64,000 nucleotides of DNA from Rallus limicola (lineage: Eukaryota; Chordata; Aves; Gruiformes; Rallidae), in NCBI GenBank assembly GCA_022605955.1, contig JAKCOZ010000008.1:24181083-24245082 (forward strand), written 5' to 3'. Made by a program: the position numbers and the translations under genes. A model generated the notes under the pieces. It saw only the letters and a list, made by a program, of their open reading frames with translations, had not been told where the DNA came from and made no database searches. Shown here in pieces: positions 39,901 to 54,900 of the stretch. Each line of letters starts with the position of its first letter. Within the stretch, counting starts at the first letter, position 1.

Positions 39901-42900
39901 GGAAGCTGCTGACTGAAGTGCGCTTGCTAGGGCTGGCGGAGTCTTTTAGTGTTGGGTAAGGGGGAAGATACAGGGAGGAGGAGAAGGGTTCAAATGGGTA
40001 TCATGAGGGTACCGGAGAGGAGAAAAATTGTCTTTAATACATAAAGACTAGTGTGCAATACTATAGGAACACAGTTTTTTCATAGTTCTAGTCTTATCTT
40101 CATGTGTGCATGCTGATGTATTGGGCATTTAGTGCATTACTATAGGGCCCAAATCAAGCAGTCTGCCTGAGAAACAGAAGGCAGTGATTTACATGCTTCT
40201 CCTCCATCAGAAGTATGAAGCTTTACCACTTCCACCGAATACAAAAAGCTGTATCCACCATAAGAAAGAGGAGGACTCGCTAGCTTACAGTTTGCTTAGA
40301 TCCTTACAGCTCCAGGCGCACACACACAAACGCACACATAAAGCAAGATATGGTTAAACTACTACGTCCCAAAGGACAGGGAATAACAGGGAAGAAGGCA
40401 GTGTGAGAACGAGACTCAGGTCACACTCACTGGCTAAGTTGTCTTCTCCTTCATCAGCAATCTGCTCTGTGTCACTGTCATCAAACTTGATGTCTTTGAA
40501 CCAGGATGGCTCAGAGTGCCCCTCTACAGAGTTCACAGAGTCGCTGTCTGGAGATGGGGTTTCTGAGAACTCAGTGCTCTAGAAGACAAGAAAGGAAAAA
40601 AAGGTGCTCAAGTACAGCTCTGCAAAATATCAGACAGCCTTACAGACAGCACCCTGCTATAAATACTGATCTCACATTTAAAAAAAAAAATAAATCAGAG
40701 GACATTCTCAGTGGGCTGAATGAGGTTAGTCATAGAACCATGGCCCTCGGCATGAAATAGGAATTCTTTGGGACAGGAAACAAGTATTTCTTTACACTTC
40801 CATGTGCTTAGTGTCTGCCTCTACATAAGCTGTGACTAAGTTGCACTAAAGGACATGTTTAATGCACATTTTCTGTCACAGCTAAGCAGTTTGAATGCTT
40901 CCTATCCCCAGTCAAGGTGGGTGATGATCAACTCCTTCCATCCAGAAACCAGCACACACAACTTTTGGAGGAAGCTAATTCTAAGTTACTGGAGCAGTTC
41001 TGTGACTGACCAAAGTATCTCCACACATTTCGCTCAAGTCAGGCTCTAGCTGGGTCTACTGTGTCAAAACAAAGCCTGTCTAGAGTGCCAGAGAATCCAG
41101 AGAGGGCCTAAGCAACTTCCATCAGCCACCCTTATGACTCCAGTTGCCTCAAGAGAAGTTCTCACTATCCTAACACTTGCCTACAGCAAGTACAGTAAGC
41201 AGCTGAGTCAACAACACTGTTTCTCCTGGCTCTTGTCCAGGAGAGACAAGATCAGACAGTGCTTCCAGCTGATGAGAACATGAACTGGCTTTAAACCTTG
41301 AATAATATAAGCCCCTTACAAATAGTTACTAACAGGGATCCACAAGCACTTGCTAGTTAAGGGTAGGCTTTTACTAGCAAACAAAGACAATGCAGTTAAC
41401 TAGCTGAGATGCCAGATGAAGCCCAGAGCAATCTCAATGGAAGACTGTGTGACTGTGGCAGAGAGCTGAAATGCACAAGGAAGACCAGAAGCTAATGACT
41501 GCAAGCTTTCTGGCTGAGGTTCTGCTGAGCTATTCTTTATTGTGAGAATCTGCAGAACACAAAGACTCAACTGAATGCTTTCAGGTAACACACACAAGCT
41601 AGAGAGACAGACTATTCAAGCTAAAAAAACCCAACCCAATCACTCAAGCCAGTGACTGCTCTCACACCTCAGCACATTTGATTGCAGTGAAATATGGTAG
41701 GATAGCATAGGTCACCAGTTCCCTGCCTCCCCCTCTGCTAGTCAGTCTTACTCGGGAGGCACAACAAAGACACTGTCCCCTTTCAGAAGAAAGTTACTAA
41801 TATGACATACAAGAAGATCCAACACTGTATATGTAAACCATCTATTCTTTGTAAGTTTTTAAGAAGGAATTTTCAAAGCAAAAAATGGTGTCTCAGTCAC
41901 CATTAATTGCACAGAGATTCCAGATACTGCACACACTAGCACAGCTGACACAAGTACAGACTATGCCATTCCAAGGCCTCCATGGAAGATATTCATGATG
42001 AGAGGAGCTGGCCTAGATTAATGACCCTTTCCTCCACTTCAGGCAATGTTAAATGTTACAATTCAACCTCCACAGAGGACAGCCCCAAAGTTTTCTGGGA
42101 AACACCTCCTCCAAGCTTTAAACCACTAAGGAAAAAAGGCCTGGATCCAACTCTCTATTCAGCAGAGCTGATTTAAAAGACATACAACAGCTACTGAGAA
42201 CAGGATTAGAAAAGATGCTAGTCAGCAGCCAAGCCCAGCAAGAACCACAGCTTTCTTACTCCTTTTACCTGTAATGGTCTGTAGAGAGCATACTCATCTC
42301 TGAAGAGCTGGTCATGATGACTGACACATTCTAGCCAGCGCCCATCAACCAACGCTTGCCCAATTGCAATGGCTTGGACCCTGGAGGTATAAAAACAGAG
42401 GTGGTTTTCTAGGCCTAGTTCTAAACACAAATGGTACAAGCATGCTACAAAAGTAAAAAAGTTACTTGCTACACACTACTTGGCTCATCAGTATCCTAAC
42501 TGCTATGCTTAACCAGACACTATTTAAAATATTGTGGAGAGGCAGCAGCGTCTATTGGTTCAAGTATGGAGCCAAAGGGACTGCAGTATTCTAAACTCAA
42601 CTGAGGGGTCCAGCAGATGATTAAGACCTACTGGTTGTGCTCCTTCCACATTGTTAGCTGGAGTTGAGATCTGAGCTTTCTCATCTCCCTGCAAAGGGCA
42701 CTATGTCTGCAGTCTAAGATATCCTATATCAGTTAAAACGCATAACCTCCAGTCACAGAGTCAGAAGACACCTGTTGTACTAAAGCATCAAGGTTACCTT
42801 GTGGTTATGTGCCCATTTCTGATAAGCCAGTTGACCAGCTCTTTTCCCACAATGCAGTTAGGATGTGTCCGCAGCCAGTAGCGATGGTCTTGAAACTCCA

Positions 42901-45900
42901 TTCCACTATTATGATGGCAGATTTTCTTCCACAGATCTTTCAGCTGGACTGAGTCCTGGGCAGGGAGACGTAGACGTTACTCATCTAACCTTAACATATT
43001 GACCTAACACCAACCTGGAACCTCAGATCAGCTTCAAGGTCAAAAGCCCTCTACAAACAAGCTATTCTGCACAACCTATGTGAAGGTGCAAACAGAAACA
43101 GAAAACAGATGTGAGTTTAGCTCCTTACACCCTTCCTCACATAAAAAGGAAGTTGAGAAACCCTCACAGTTAAGGAGAGTTTGTTTCAAAGTGGCAAGAT
43201 TCTGTACTTCCAAGATACTGATGTCCTCACTACTGCCCTCTTGCTTCCTATTCTCAAGCTCAGGAGGTACGTATAAATATAGAGGACAATGAAAACTAAT
43301 CCTTTGGAAGGTTTTTCTATATAATCTGTGCTCAACCTAGGCTTTGTGAAGGATACTATCAAGTCCAGATAAAAAGCAAGTACTTGACACAGCAATACAC
43401 ACTGATATTTACAAGTTCTGGGATGCCGTTTCTTACTTAGGATTCCTTTTGTTACTGCCCAGTACCAAGCCTTTTTTAGGTACTGTTAGTTTTGGCTACT
43501 AAGCAAAAAAGGCATGTACCCCTTCCAACACGATTAACCAATTTTTGATCTGTAGATCTCTTCCCCTCATCATGTGGGACAGTTCAGCCTGTACCACATA
43601 CTTATTTAGGTGCCTGTTAAGCATGTTCACTAACTCTTGTGTGGGTGATGGTCCATCCAAAGTGAGCTGTGTCCCTGCACCAGGCCCCTTTTGCTCTCCT
43701 ATCTGCACGCTGGCTTGGCACAGCACAACCTACTGCTGCAGAGAGAAACTGGTACCTGAAATTATTTTGAGAGCAACAGAGCACCTTGAGGGCTTGAGAA
43801 GAGACATCACAGCTCACATTTGCAAATGCCTCACTGATTCTCTTTTTGTGTAACACAGGAAAAAAAAAAACCTTTAATTAAATTTGAACTGGTTTCAGCT
43901 TTCCAGTTAACTGACAGACCCACATTATTGCACTTTCCCACAGGAACTCTGAGATCCAAGAATTTTGCTCCACTGCTGTTATCGGACTAGCTTTCTGCTT
44001 TTATTTCAGCAGTAGCTATCCTGGATATTATCCTAAGACCAATGTCAGCAGCTCCCTTTCTGTACCAGGTACAGTGTCAAATAGATCAGTAACAAAAACA
44101 TATCACAGGGTCACAAGATTTGATGCAACTGGTAATTTCACAGTTCAGCTATCTTGTAATTTACCCATAACTCACGTGGTGAATTCAGTAAACTAGACAA
44201 ACTAGCAGAACACAGCAAATCCTTTCAACTCAAGGATTTTGACCCCTAGCTCACAGAAGTATGCACGTACGCTGGGGTAAGCACATTCTCCTCTACTTTT
44301 TATTTCATCAGTAAAGTTCATTAAATTCATTCAAAGTTCATGTGATTCTGTGATTAGTCTTCTGAATGGAGTATGTTAAGCTTTAAATTTACTCCTAACA
44401 GGGAGTCAGGTCCAGATGCTAAGGGCATTAAACTAACTGAGAGAATTCAAAGAAAACCCTAATCAATTAACACTGCATCTTCTGCTCTTACATCACCAGA
44501 AGCAATGCTACCAATCCTCTTCTCCAAGGAAGAAAACAAACAAAAATTTAAACAGTGTGAAGTAGAAGTGCACTACGACATGATCATCTTGGTCCAAGTT
44601 GGGTTCACAGCATTGTAAATTTTTTTTTTTCCTGCATTAACATATACACAGGTAGAGCGGTGTAAAGACATACCTTAAAAATGTTTTTCCCTCACATGGT
44701 TATCCATTTACAGAGAACCCTGGAAAGGAGTTGTGCAACTGAACAGGAACTAGAGTGTTTCTGCACCCTCAGGAATACTTGTATGCATTTTGCTGACAGC
44801 AGGCAAATACCTGACAACACAGAAATCAGCCTTTCTGCTTCTAAATTGCCAATGAGGAGCTATCTTGCAACTTTTCATATGTGGAAAACTCTCCCTTCCC
44901 TTCTCTGCATCTTTTCTGCCTTATTTGTTGGAAGTGCTTCCCCTCCCTCAAAGAAAAGAAACACTGTTTTCTACTGAACACTGTAGAGTAACTGCTACCT
45001 ACAACACTGCCACTGTGGGGAGGGGATAATAGGATTACACAGAACACTGCTGCACATTGATTTTTCTTCGAACACGTACGTCACTACAACCTTCTGCAAA
45101 ATGTTGTATTTATTCTGCAAACAAGGGAAGGGGCCAAGTTACGTTTTGGCCCAATACACTGTAGCTCATTCATCATGGTGTAACCTTTTTGAAGCAGCCA
45201 TTTAAAGTTTCTGATTACACAGTCTGTGAAAGGGAAAAATATGAACTTTGAGAGATACAGAATGAGGTCATAGTGTTACAGCTGCAATCATGACAGCTTT
45301 AATCCAGAAGGAGCCAGCATATACCAACTCCACACCATGTAATAGACTTCCCAAAATTAAAACTCTTTAAGCAAACACCACATGTAATCACGTGCCCAAG
45401 TCAGCATCAGTATTCTCCACCCCTGCCCCACCTGGAGGAGGGGTTCAGGTAAGAGTGCTCAGACAAAAGCCTTTAATGGCACCAAGACGCTCCTTCCTGC
45501 TGCACGTACAAGAAAGGACAACTTCAGTGCCTTCACAGAGCAAGGCAAACATAAGTCTGAACGGTACCAGCAGGATTTTGCGCTCATCCTCAGTGGTCTC
45601 TGCCTTCATGTGCGTGCGACTGGCCTGGGGGCTGACAGACGTCTCATAGGCAGGCACCATTGGTGAACCTGACCGATCCAGTGACAGGTTAGTGATGCTG
45701 GCTGATCTGCAGTGGAAGAGAGAAGAGTTGAAGTGTTCATTGTGCAGTGTTTCACCAGAGCAGATACTAAGCTCGTAGCATGCTAAAAAAGAACTTAAGC
45801 CCATGACATTGTTCATTCTCTTCAGTGCAAACTTAGTGCTTAAGGCTTTCTTCTCAACCAAAGCAAGAATAAAGGATCTGTAGGAAGCAAATGTATTGTT

Positions 45901-48900
45901 TTGGAACATCTCAGTTAAATTTCTGTAAAGCTTTCTGTAGGAATTAGAACTAAATTTAGGCACAGTAATTCATATATGCCTGCACAGGAATAGACTGTAG
46001 AGGAACGGGATGCCAGGTAATTAGGAGGTCCAGTAGTATGGAAGGAAGACAGGTGCCAGCAAGTGCCCCTGTAACAGGGCACTGAGACTCCCCTTCTCCT
46101 TAACCCATTTAAAATCCCTTCTCCTCAGCTCTCAAATATATCACTGATGGCTTGCAGAGTCTGGAAGACTGGGTACCTGCTCCTTAGGGTGGCTAAACTG
46201 CTGGCTGAAGCTGGAGGCCATGCCAGATAGCAATATTTCTTGCACTGCAGTATGGACCATCCACCTAGTCTCAACACAGTCATTAGGAAATCTTGGCTAT
46301 ACACTCCAGTACAAACACACCATTTTGCAATAATCATTGCAAAGCTACAAATGCAAATGCACATTCCAGATACCCTCTGCTCCACTATCCCACAACTAGA
46401 CTAAACATCTGAATAACCAGAATGCAACTTCTCATCATGCTGCTGCAACAGGCATGCAGTGTAAGCTGCTCATGCTAGCAGCGCTCTAAGGAGTGAGGAT
46501 GGAAAACACCTCTGTATACAGCAAGAAAAGCTCAAAATGTTGAGCCAACTCAAGAGGCTGGCAGAAGTCTCAATGATGAGATCTACTTCCAGCCTCTACT
46601 CTTTGGAGTGAAACTTCACAAAGCTTGCTTGCTGCCTAACAGAAACTCTTGTTACTCCCAAGAATGCTCAATGGATGACAAGGCTGAGCCCAGGCATGAA
46701 ATAGCAATGCCACCATATTTCAGCTTTTGTACTGCTACAAAGTAGGCACCAAAGATACAGTAGTCTCACAAATCACTGTTCTTCCCTCCTCTGTCTCTTG
46801 AGGAGGAATACTGGGCTGATAAAATGTTTTAGTTAGGTCCTGTTCAGTGATATATGCATTATAAAAGTAAACTATGTTGGCATATCCATCTAGAGGTAAC
46901 ATGCAAAACCTTTCTGTCACCGTCAGGCATTCATGGCAAGCTAAAACTCCACCAGTCTTCCGCTGCTCAGCTGTTCTCAAGTTAAAGTTAGAACTGGCAG
47001 AGTTATGCAGCTTAACAGAAAGCATTCTTATGTGGAAGGTAAGACTGGCATGAAAGTCCATCATTAAGCACTCCTCCCAGTTGTTTCACAACAACTGCCT
47101 TAACTGTGCCACCTACCTGGAAGCAGCTGGGATTTTTAATTGGTGTAAAAGGGAATTATGCAAGACTTAGTTCATATTTCATATCCATGTCTTTATCATC
47201 AATTACATCGGGAACTTTACTGTATTCATCTCTTCTAAAAACAGAGGGGGAGGTTTTGCAATGAAAACCCCTAAACTGTAGGGCCTGCAAAGAAGAAGTG
47301 AGAATCCCTCCACTTGTAACATTTGACTGCTGTGCTGTTCTTCCCCTCTCCCCATAAATAATCAGTCTGAGAAAAAAAAAAAACCCTCTGTATATTCCCC
47401 ACCCACAGGGAAAACAAAAAATACTAAATAACTGCTGCTACCTGCATCTAAACACACTCCAACCTGCTTTTTTTTTTTGCTTCATCTCACCTTAAAAGAC
47501 AGTCAAGTTAGAGAGATGGTCACACTTGCCTCAAAGAAACATCTACATCTGCTTTCAGAAGATCTGAACACTAGCATTGCCTAGCCCAAAGCCAACAGCT
47601 TTGTTTCCACAGGTTCAGAATTATGACAGAGATAGCTTATACTTCCTTTTTACTCCTTAAACATGAGTCCAGACAAGTAAGTACTATGACAAGGCCATGA
47701 AAAACCAGAGTGTTAAAACTTAACTTGACTCAGCAGTTTGGTCCTCTTCACCACCACCTTTATCTGACTGAATCTACAGGCTCCTCCAAGGTAGTACATT
47801 CATTAATAGGGATATATATCCTCAGTGTCTTTCCTTAGCATTACATTTAGATAATGGGGTGTCCCATTTTAGACATGAAACAGCATGCTCAGTAAAAACA
47901 AGCCCCGAAGTACAGACTTCACAGTGAAGTGTGTGCTAGGAGTGTATCCAGAAATGAATACTCAGATTAGTCTACCTGTTCCTAGCTGGCGACTTCCCTG
48001 CATCCTCCTGGACAGACCCAAGGCGTGCAGACAGTGTGGTGGTCTGAGAGTCTGGGTGAATCAAACTGCAAGGAAAAGGAACATGTTACAGGTGTTTGAG
48101 AGATTTGCCACATGCATTTCTTACACATCCTCCTTCCTTACAGGCTGCTCTTTCATGCTTTGGGGCAGACACATTGCCCCTCCTTCCCAACACACCATCT
48201 CTGCAATCCAAGCAATACTATCTACAGGTATCACTATACAGCTTTTACCAAGATAGCCTGACAACTCTGTAACTGTTTAACCTGATCACAATCACCTTTG
48301 CCTTGCTTCTCCTTCCATCCTAGGAAGCTCTTCATATTAGGTAAAGCAGAAGCCCATACCTCCACATTCCTGCTGCTCCAAGAGCAGAGCAATGTCAGAC
48401 AAGTAAATACAGCATTGCTCCCTTAAATGCTTTTCCCCCTGCTCTGCAGCATATGGCAGCAGGAGAGGCAAGAGCCTTCTCTCAGATCCATTATTTTGAG
48501 AGGAGACTAAAATTCAGAGTTTCCTTCTGAAGCAAAACACTTCTCACACAGAAGCCACATATTAGAAGAAACAACTTCACTTCCATTATGAAACTGAGAG
48601 TTGCCACTTTCCACTGTGGTGGTGGTGAAGTTCAATGTCTTGAGCTTAAATCTCTAAAGGTCAATCAGGAGCTTAGCAAATACAGTACCTAAAAATCACT
48701 GTAGCCCACTGCAAAATTTTGCTTTTTAAGAGCAGTAAGCACCAAAGAACATTTTAACCCTCCTAAAGCAACTATAAGCTACGTGATCTCAATCTCCTTC
48801 TCACACACAAAAGCAGCCCATGTTTACTAAGGTTCTCCCAACAAGACTAAGCATCCTAGTGCAGAAAGAGTTATCAGCCTTTCAAGAATAGACAGTATTT

Positions 48901-51900
48901 TTCCAGTGCTACAAGCTACCCAAAATAACGATATAAATACTTTCTTTACATGTTCATGTCTACAAGCTGATGAATCTCCACAATAAAGATACTAATAACA
49001 CATCAGAAGACAGAACTAAAGCTATCTTCTTTTCTGTACACCCAAAGAGCAGCTTTCCAAGCACAGATACTTATTTCCTAGATCAAAATGTGGTAGAATT
49101 TATCCCACGTGTTGCAACATTACTCCCTTAGGTGACCATGACATTAAATAATACTTTCTTATTTAAGCTTAAACTGATTTTTGATTGCTTCCATATTAAC
49201 AATACTCTGAAGAGCAATGTTCCAGAGCCAGTGCCTTTTCTCAAGGCAGCTGGTTTTGAGGTTTTACTTTTAATACTATTAAAACCACTAGAAGTGATCC
49301 ACAGAAAAGCACATGCCACTAACACTACCCCTCCGTTAAAAAGAAAGGCTCTGACTCAAGATGTCCTCAGTAATGTCACTTCTGCCTGTTCTTCTGTTTT
49401 TAAGGAAACAAGCACAAACTCCACATATGATTATTTCCCTCTCCTCACCCCCAAATTAAGTTAAATCTAGCTCCTCAGAAATTAGCTTGCATACCACTTG
49501 AGAAGTACATGTTCTTTTATTCACCTTACAAAAATAAAGATCGCACCATTTAAGAGCAATAAGAAACATGCTTTGAAAGGAGATCAGAAAACCTTTATAG
49601 CTGTCCTTTCAATCCCACTTCACTTGAAACAGGTGGTTATTCCACCATTTCTCTCTCATTTACACAGACAGTATCTCTTATATTCTCTTGCCCGATCCAA
49701 AACCTGACAGGTAAAGCAACAGTGTCACACTGACTTGCCCTTCAACACACTGGTGGTTAGAAGGGATGTATTTTGGTTTTGTCTTTTTAAATTCCAAAAC
49801 TAAAAGCCTGCTCTGCCCCAGTACAGAATCACTGATTCAAGAGGTTAAAGGAAGAACTGCAAATAATTTAGAATGCCACTAGAAATGTTTCTGGATTTCA
49901 ACCTGAAGAGAACATTACAAGCAAACACGGGATTATATTATTTCTACATTTTTCCTAGGTGGAACCCACCAGCTTTTGTCTAGGCAGGTGTCAGCCTGAC
50001 AGCAGAGGGAAGATTCTGGAGCTCAGCATGAAGCCATTCACTTTACCTTTGCCAGGTTAGATCCTCCTCCAGAAAGATGTTGCGGCTCGCTTTACGGCTC
50101 CCAACTGGCGTGCGTGGCTCCCCGGGATCCAGCACCGATACGGAGCATGCAGAATCTGACAGAGCATTTAAGTCTTCTCCGATGGAGTTACTGTCTGTGG
50201 AGTGTGCATAGCTTAAGGCTATTTTGCGGCAGTAAGTGCAGGCTCGGAGATCCCCTACGGAAAGGGGAACCACAGTGTAAGCAAGCAGGAACAAATAGTA
50301 CTCTGTTCCTACAGGATCAGAGGTGTGTAAGGGTGGAAAAAGAAGGATTTCCTGTTTCAAAACCTCTTTGCATGTTAAAGTCTACTTCTCATACCACCTT
50401 AAAGAGCAAAACCCCAGAGCATTATACAGTCAGGGAACTTCCTGAAGTCAAATGATGTGTAACATATGATCAGTGAGAGACAGGTTGTGGGGGTGGGGAG
50501 AGAACACATGTGCACCCTGAAATCATGGTACAACATGATTTCATGTTGTAGCCAGTCAGATACAACATGCCAGCTGGTGACTGGAACAGGAGATGTCTAG
50601 AGTCTGGAAACTGGTATTTGACAGTTTCCCTCACCCTCAATTCAAACATGGAGCTCAAAACGTTTTAAAACCACTTTTACCTACAGCAGCTTTTACTTAA
50701 GCACACACTTTTGTAGTGAACATCCTTTTTCAATAGTGGCCATATTTATTTTGTCATCATGGACACAGTGTTTATAAAAATAAGCAGGCATGGCATAATC
50801 CACTATTGTGCATGAAGAAATTGGTAGAATACTTTTCACTTCTTTCTAAGCCCAGTAGAGACTTGTACAGCATTCTCTAACAGATGCCAGAATCTAAAAT
50901 GCAGTAGTCCAAACCAGGCTGAGTGCACAGAGAATGTTCTGATAAACCCTACCTGTGTAGCCCATGAATTTTCCAGGGATTTCCTGATTGCAGCACCGAC
51001 TACAGAAGATCTGCCCACAAAGTCGACAGTGGTGCCTCCGCCGGAAAGTGGTGAACTTCTCACTGCAGTCATAGCATTCTTTGCATTGGCTGTCAGGCAT
51101 CCAGTACTGCTTCAAATCACTGTCCTAGAGAAGGCAACAGACAAAAGCTCTTTTTTGTATGTAAAATCCATAATTAGATCACCACTGCTTTGTAGACTAT
51201 GCACGCAAACCTGACAATTTCCTATTAGCATGTACTTGCACACCCTTGTGCAGAAGCACACAAATGCACAGAAAGTATTGTTTGTGTGGTTTTGTAGGGA
51301 GCCAGAAGGCTGAGAGAGTTTAACTATGAGAATAAACCTAGTAAGTCTTTCCCTTCTTGATCCAAGATCAAAACAAAGCAGATAAAAACTATCATGAGCT
51401 GTCGATAAAAAAAGTCAAGAACAAACATGTTAGTACTGATTGCCTTTTCCTCTCATTTGCCCCTAAGCACATGACAGACCTTCAATAAGCACAGTTAAAA
51501 ACAAGCAAGCAAAAACAAACAAACAAACAAAAAAATGAACGCAACACCAAACTACACACACACACTAGTTCAAGTCATTATCCAGGGATAAATCAAGTTA
51601 TCAGAAGCTATCAGTCCAGGATGGTCATTTCAACAGCTAATACTGGGATGTACTTTAAAGGATTAGAGATAAATGTAAAAAGTTTTGTTATATGATCAAA
51701 ATCTTCAAAACATCAGTAAAAGTGTCCCAGACTGATGCTGTTTCAAAACTCCAGGTTAACTGCTACGTCATGACAACTGTGGAACAGACACTCAGCAGAT
51801 AATGACATAAACTGATTTACAGGATGGGTGCAGCCACAGGAATTCTTGTTGTCTTTTTAAGACTTTAAAACCAAGAGTTAAAACTTCCATTTGGCATTGT

Positions 51901-54900
51901 AGCTATAAACAGAGCAAGACAAATCTCTCAGTTAGGATTCTGAGCACACCAGCTACAATTACCATGGATGGAGAGAACTGCTAATGGTCACAAGACAGCT
52001 CTGACTGTGAAACGCTCTTTGCTAGAGTTCAGTTCTGGCAATGAGCCTTTTCAGAGGGACTGAACACTTTGGGTTTTTATTATGAAGGGAAAGTGCTGGA
52101 AGAATTTTCTCAAAACAACCTGAGAAGAGAATAACCATAGAAAAGAACAGCAATTCATACTCTGAGTTTCACATAACCAAAAGAAAAAAGCATAGCCTGA
52201 ATTGGGGTTTATTTTTGGATGCTCACATAGTGGTGTCTCACATAGCTGCCAGACCACTTTAAGACCAAAACAGCTATGATCAATAAGACAACAATTTCGT
52301 GCTGTCCTCAACCAAAGAGATCAAAGACTGCTCAAGGCAGTCTGCTGTTCAAGAGATTCTATAAATTTTAAAGATTAACTCTAAGCTTCAAGCAGGGAAA
52401 GATGCAGTGAAGAAACGCTGCCAAGGAACTGGTGCAAAGCTACAAGGGATGCAGGTAACAGGTTTTACTGCAGCTCTGCATGACAAGCCAAGCCTCTGGT
52501 TCTGCCACACAGAGAGTGGCTATTGCAAGCAGCACTGCCTCTGCCCACCATCTCTCCCACACTGCCTCTGCCCCACTCACACGTGACTGGGTGCTTAGAA
52601 ACACAGCCATTGCTGACAACACCTTCCAGCTCTCTGCCTTGCTCAAGTGAGAGCCAACACCAATGACAAGGGTAGCCCACCAGGAAGGGTTCAGAACAGA
52701 AGCCTGGCCCCCCCTTAGCAGTAGAGGTTGATCAAAGCAGAACATTCCAGGATGTGACACGTGCTTTCTGCAACAGTAAAGTGGTCTTCTGTAGGGACAA
52801 ACCAAGTATACAGTATGAAAAAATTACTGCCCAAAGTGACTCAAGCAAGACATAGCTGCAGTCAAGGGCAGTGATACACTATCATTTGTACAGAAGTCAG
52901 CATGCTGATACCTAACATGCTGCTTTCAGAGAAAGGTCTAGACACATTCATTTACTGCTGCATCCTGTCTGTTTGATCATTTCTCCCACAGCTTCAAAGG
53001 AGAATGTCCAGGTGCTTCAGAATCTGCCAGGAACTGAAATATTAGTAGAGACCACAATCAATGCCCTGGTTACTGCAATGAAAGGCTTTTGTTTCCCCCT
53101 CAAAACTGCTGCCATTTCTACCAAATCAAAAGTACCCTTACAAGAAGAATAACACCAGAAGTTAAGTGATTTTACTCAAAATCTACCTGTAAAAGCCACC
53201 AAGCCAAAAGCCTTTAACCTCTTTGTTCAGTTTAATTAAGTGTACTTTTGCTTGTTTGTGTCTTGCTCCCAAACACAACTATTTATGTCATCACTTATAA
53301 ATAGTTGTGGCTTACTCTCCTCAGCTAGATCCTCCTCTTAAAGGCATGGTCCAACACAGCAGAGGGAGGTAAAATCTGCAAGTCAATAGCAACCACCAGA
53401 CCCTTATCCAACTGAAACAAAACTGATTAACAGAAAAAAGCTTTTCAAGCAAATATTGCTGACCAGTCATTACCACAATAAGTAGCAGGTTTACTTTATT
53501 CTCAGAATTCTCATTAATATTTGTCACAGTCAGTGTGTTTCACCTGCCCATGGTTAGCCTTCAAGAGAGAAAACCATCAGGTAGTACTAGCTGGAGCAAT
53601 ACAGAAATGGGAAGCAGTCTAAAACAAAAGCATCTGATCCAGGTTCAAGAAGCTGAGCAGTTGCAATGGTTCACTCACACAATATGACATAAGTTTAACA
53701 TGACAAAAGTCCACATAAACTTAAATTACTTCCCCTGCACTCACACAATGATTTTTTCTGCTCCCTACCCCCATTTACTCATTTATTCTTCAAACATCTG
53801 AAAGTCCCACGATGTTTCTAAAAATGACACTCAGAGCAGCTTCGTAAATAGTTCAGTTTCTACACAGTTTCACCTAGAAATCCCTCCCAAGAAGTACCTG
53901 GCTCTTCCCCTCCATGATTTCTTTGAGGCGCTTTAGAACGGTGCTGAGGCTTCTTAACTGAACTGCAGTTCGGGGATCATGACCTCCGAGAGGCGGTTCG
54001 ACTTTCCTTCGATTGTCTGGAGAGAGAGAGAAGTATTAGTCTCTTCCATGATATGGCAGCCTTCACATGACAACACGAACCCCCGTGAGAGGGAGATAAT
54101 ACGTTCACTTATGAATGCGCTTTACAAAGCCAAAGTGTGTACCACCCTTCAGCCTCGCGTGCTTCTCCCCCAACAGGAGCCAGGCAGCTTGCTTTGACAG
54201 GCATTTTAAATACCAACCTCTGCCTTTACAAAAACTCATTTAAGTTCTCTAGGAATTAAACGTTTTTAAAGAAGTGACTTTCAACCTTGTAATAATCTTT
54301 TAGAAAGCACTGCAGTCTCATTTTACAATGCTCTCTAGCATGTTAGTACTTACAATATAATTGCAAGGATTTTCACATTCGTTCTAGGAGTGGTATAAGT
54401 CAATGCCTTAGCTTGAACTTATAAATGACTACAGCAAGTCTCAGGACTCAGTTGCCCTGTTTCTATTAAAAACAGTAAGTCAGAAGAAAATACATCCAGA
54501 AGTTACCATTTGTGAGGGTTTTTTTTGTTATTTTCTGAGAAAAAAAGCCAAGTTGTTGAGAACTTGTACAGTCATTCTCAATTAACTGCAGCAAAGAGAC
54601 TCCTGAATAAAAAGGTAATGCAGTTAAATGTCTTTCCTATAAAATGCTAATTATTTTGAAGCATTGCTGTATGAGTTGCAAATAGGATCCTTCTCTCCAA
54701 AAGGTTCTGCAAACAGTGTTGTATTTACCTAAACATTTAAATGTTTTGAGTCACTTTTCTACATAAACAACTTTTCTGAATAGTTGAAAGTTTCTTACCA
54801 GCTTCGCCGCTCTCCATCTGACTAGCATTTTGTTTGGATTCCCCGTGGTACAGGAAGAACAGACATGGCTGCTTTCTGTTTACTGCTTTAGATACCACTG

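Noticed and set aside
44325..44362. CR1-like octamers (GTGATTCTGTGATT)
   Set aside because: Too short and lacks the adjacent GGTTGGA/CCCTTCCA body; could be chance.
45445..45963. 172-codon minus-strand frame
   Set aside because: It is exon 8 read through its acceptor and donor into intron sequence; only 45568-45706 is coding.
49820..49860. CAGAATCACTGATTCA-type string resembling a reverse CR1 end
   Set aside because: No clear match beyond the first bases.
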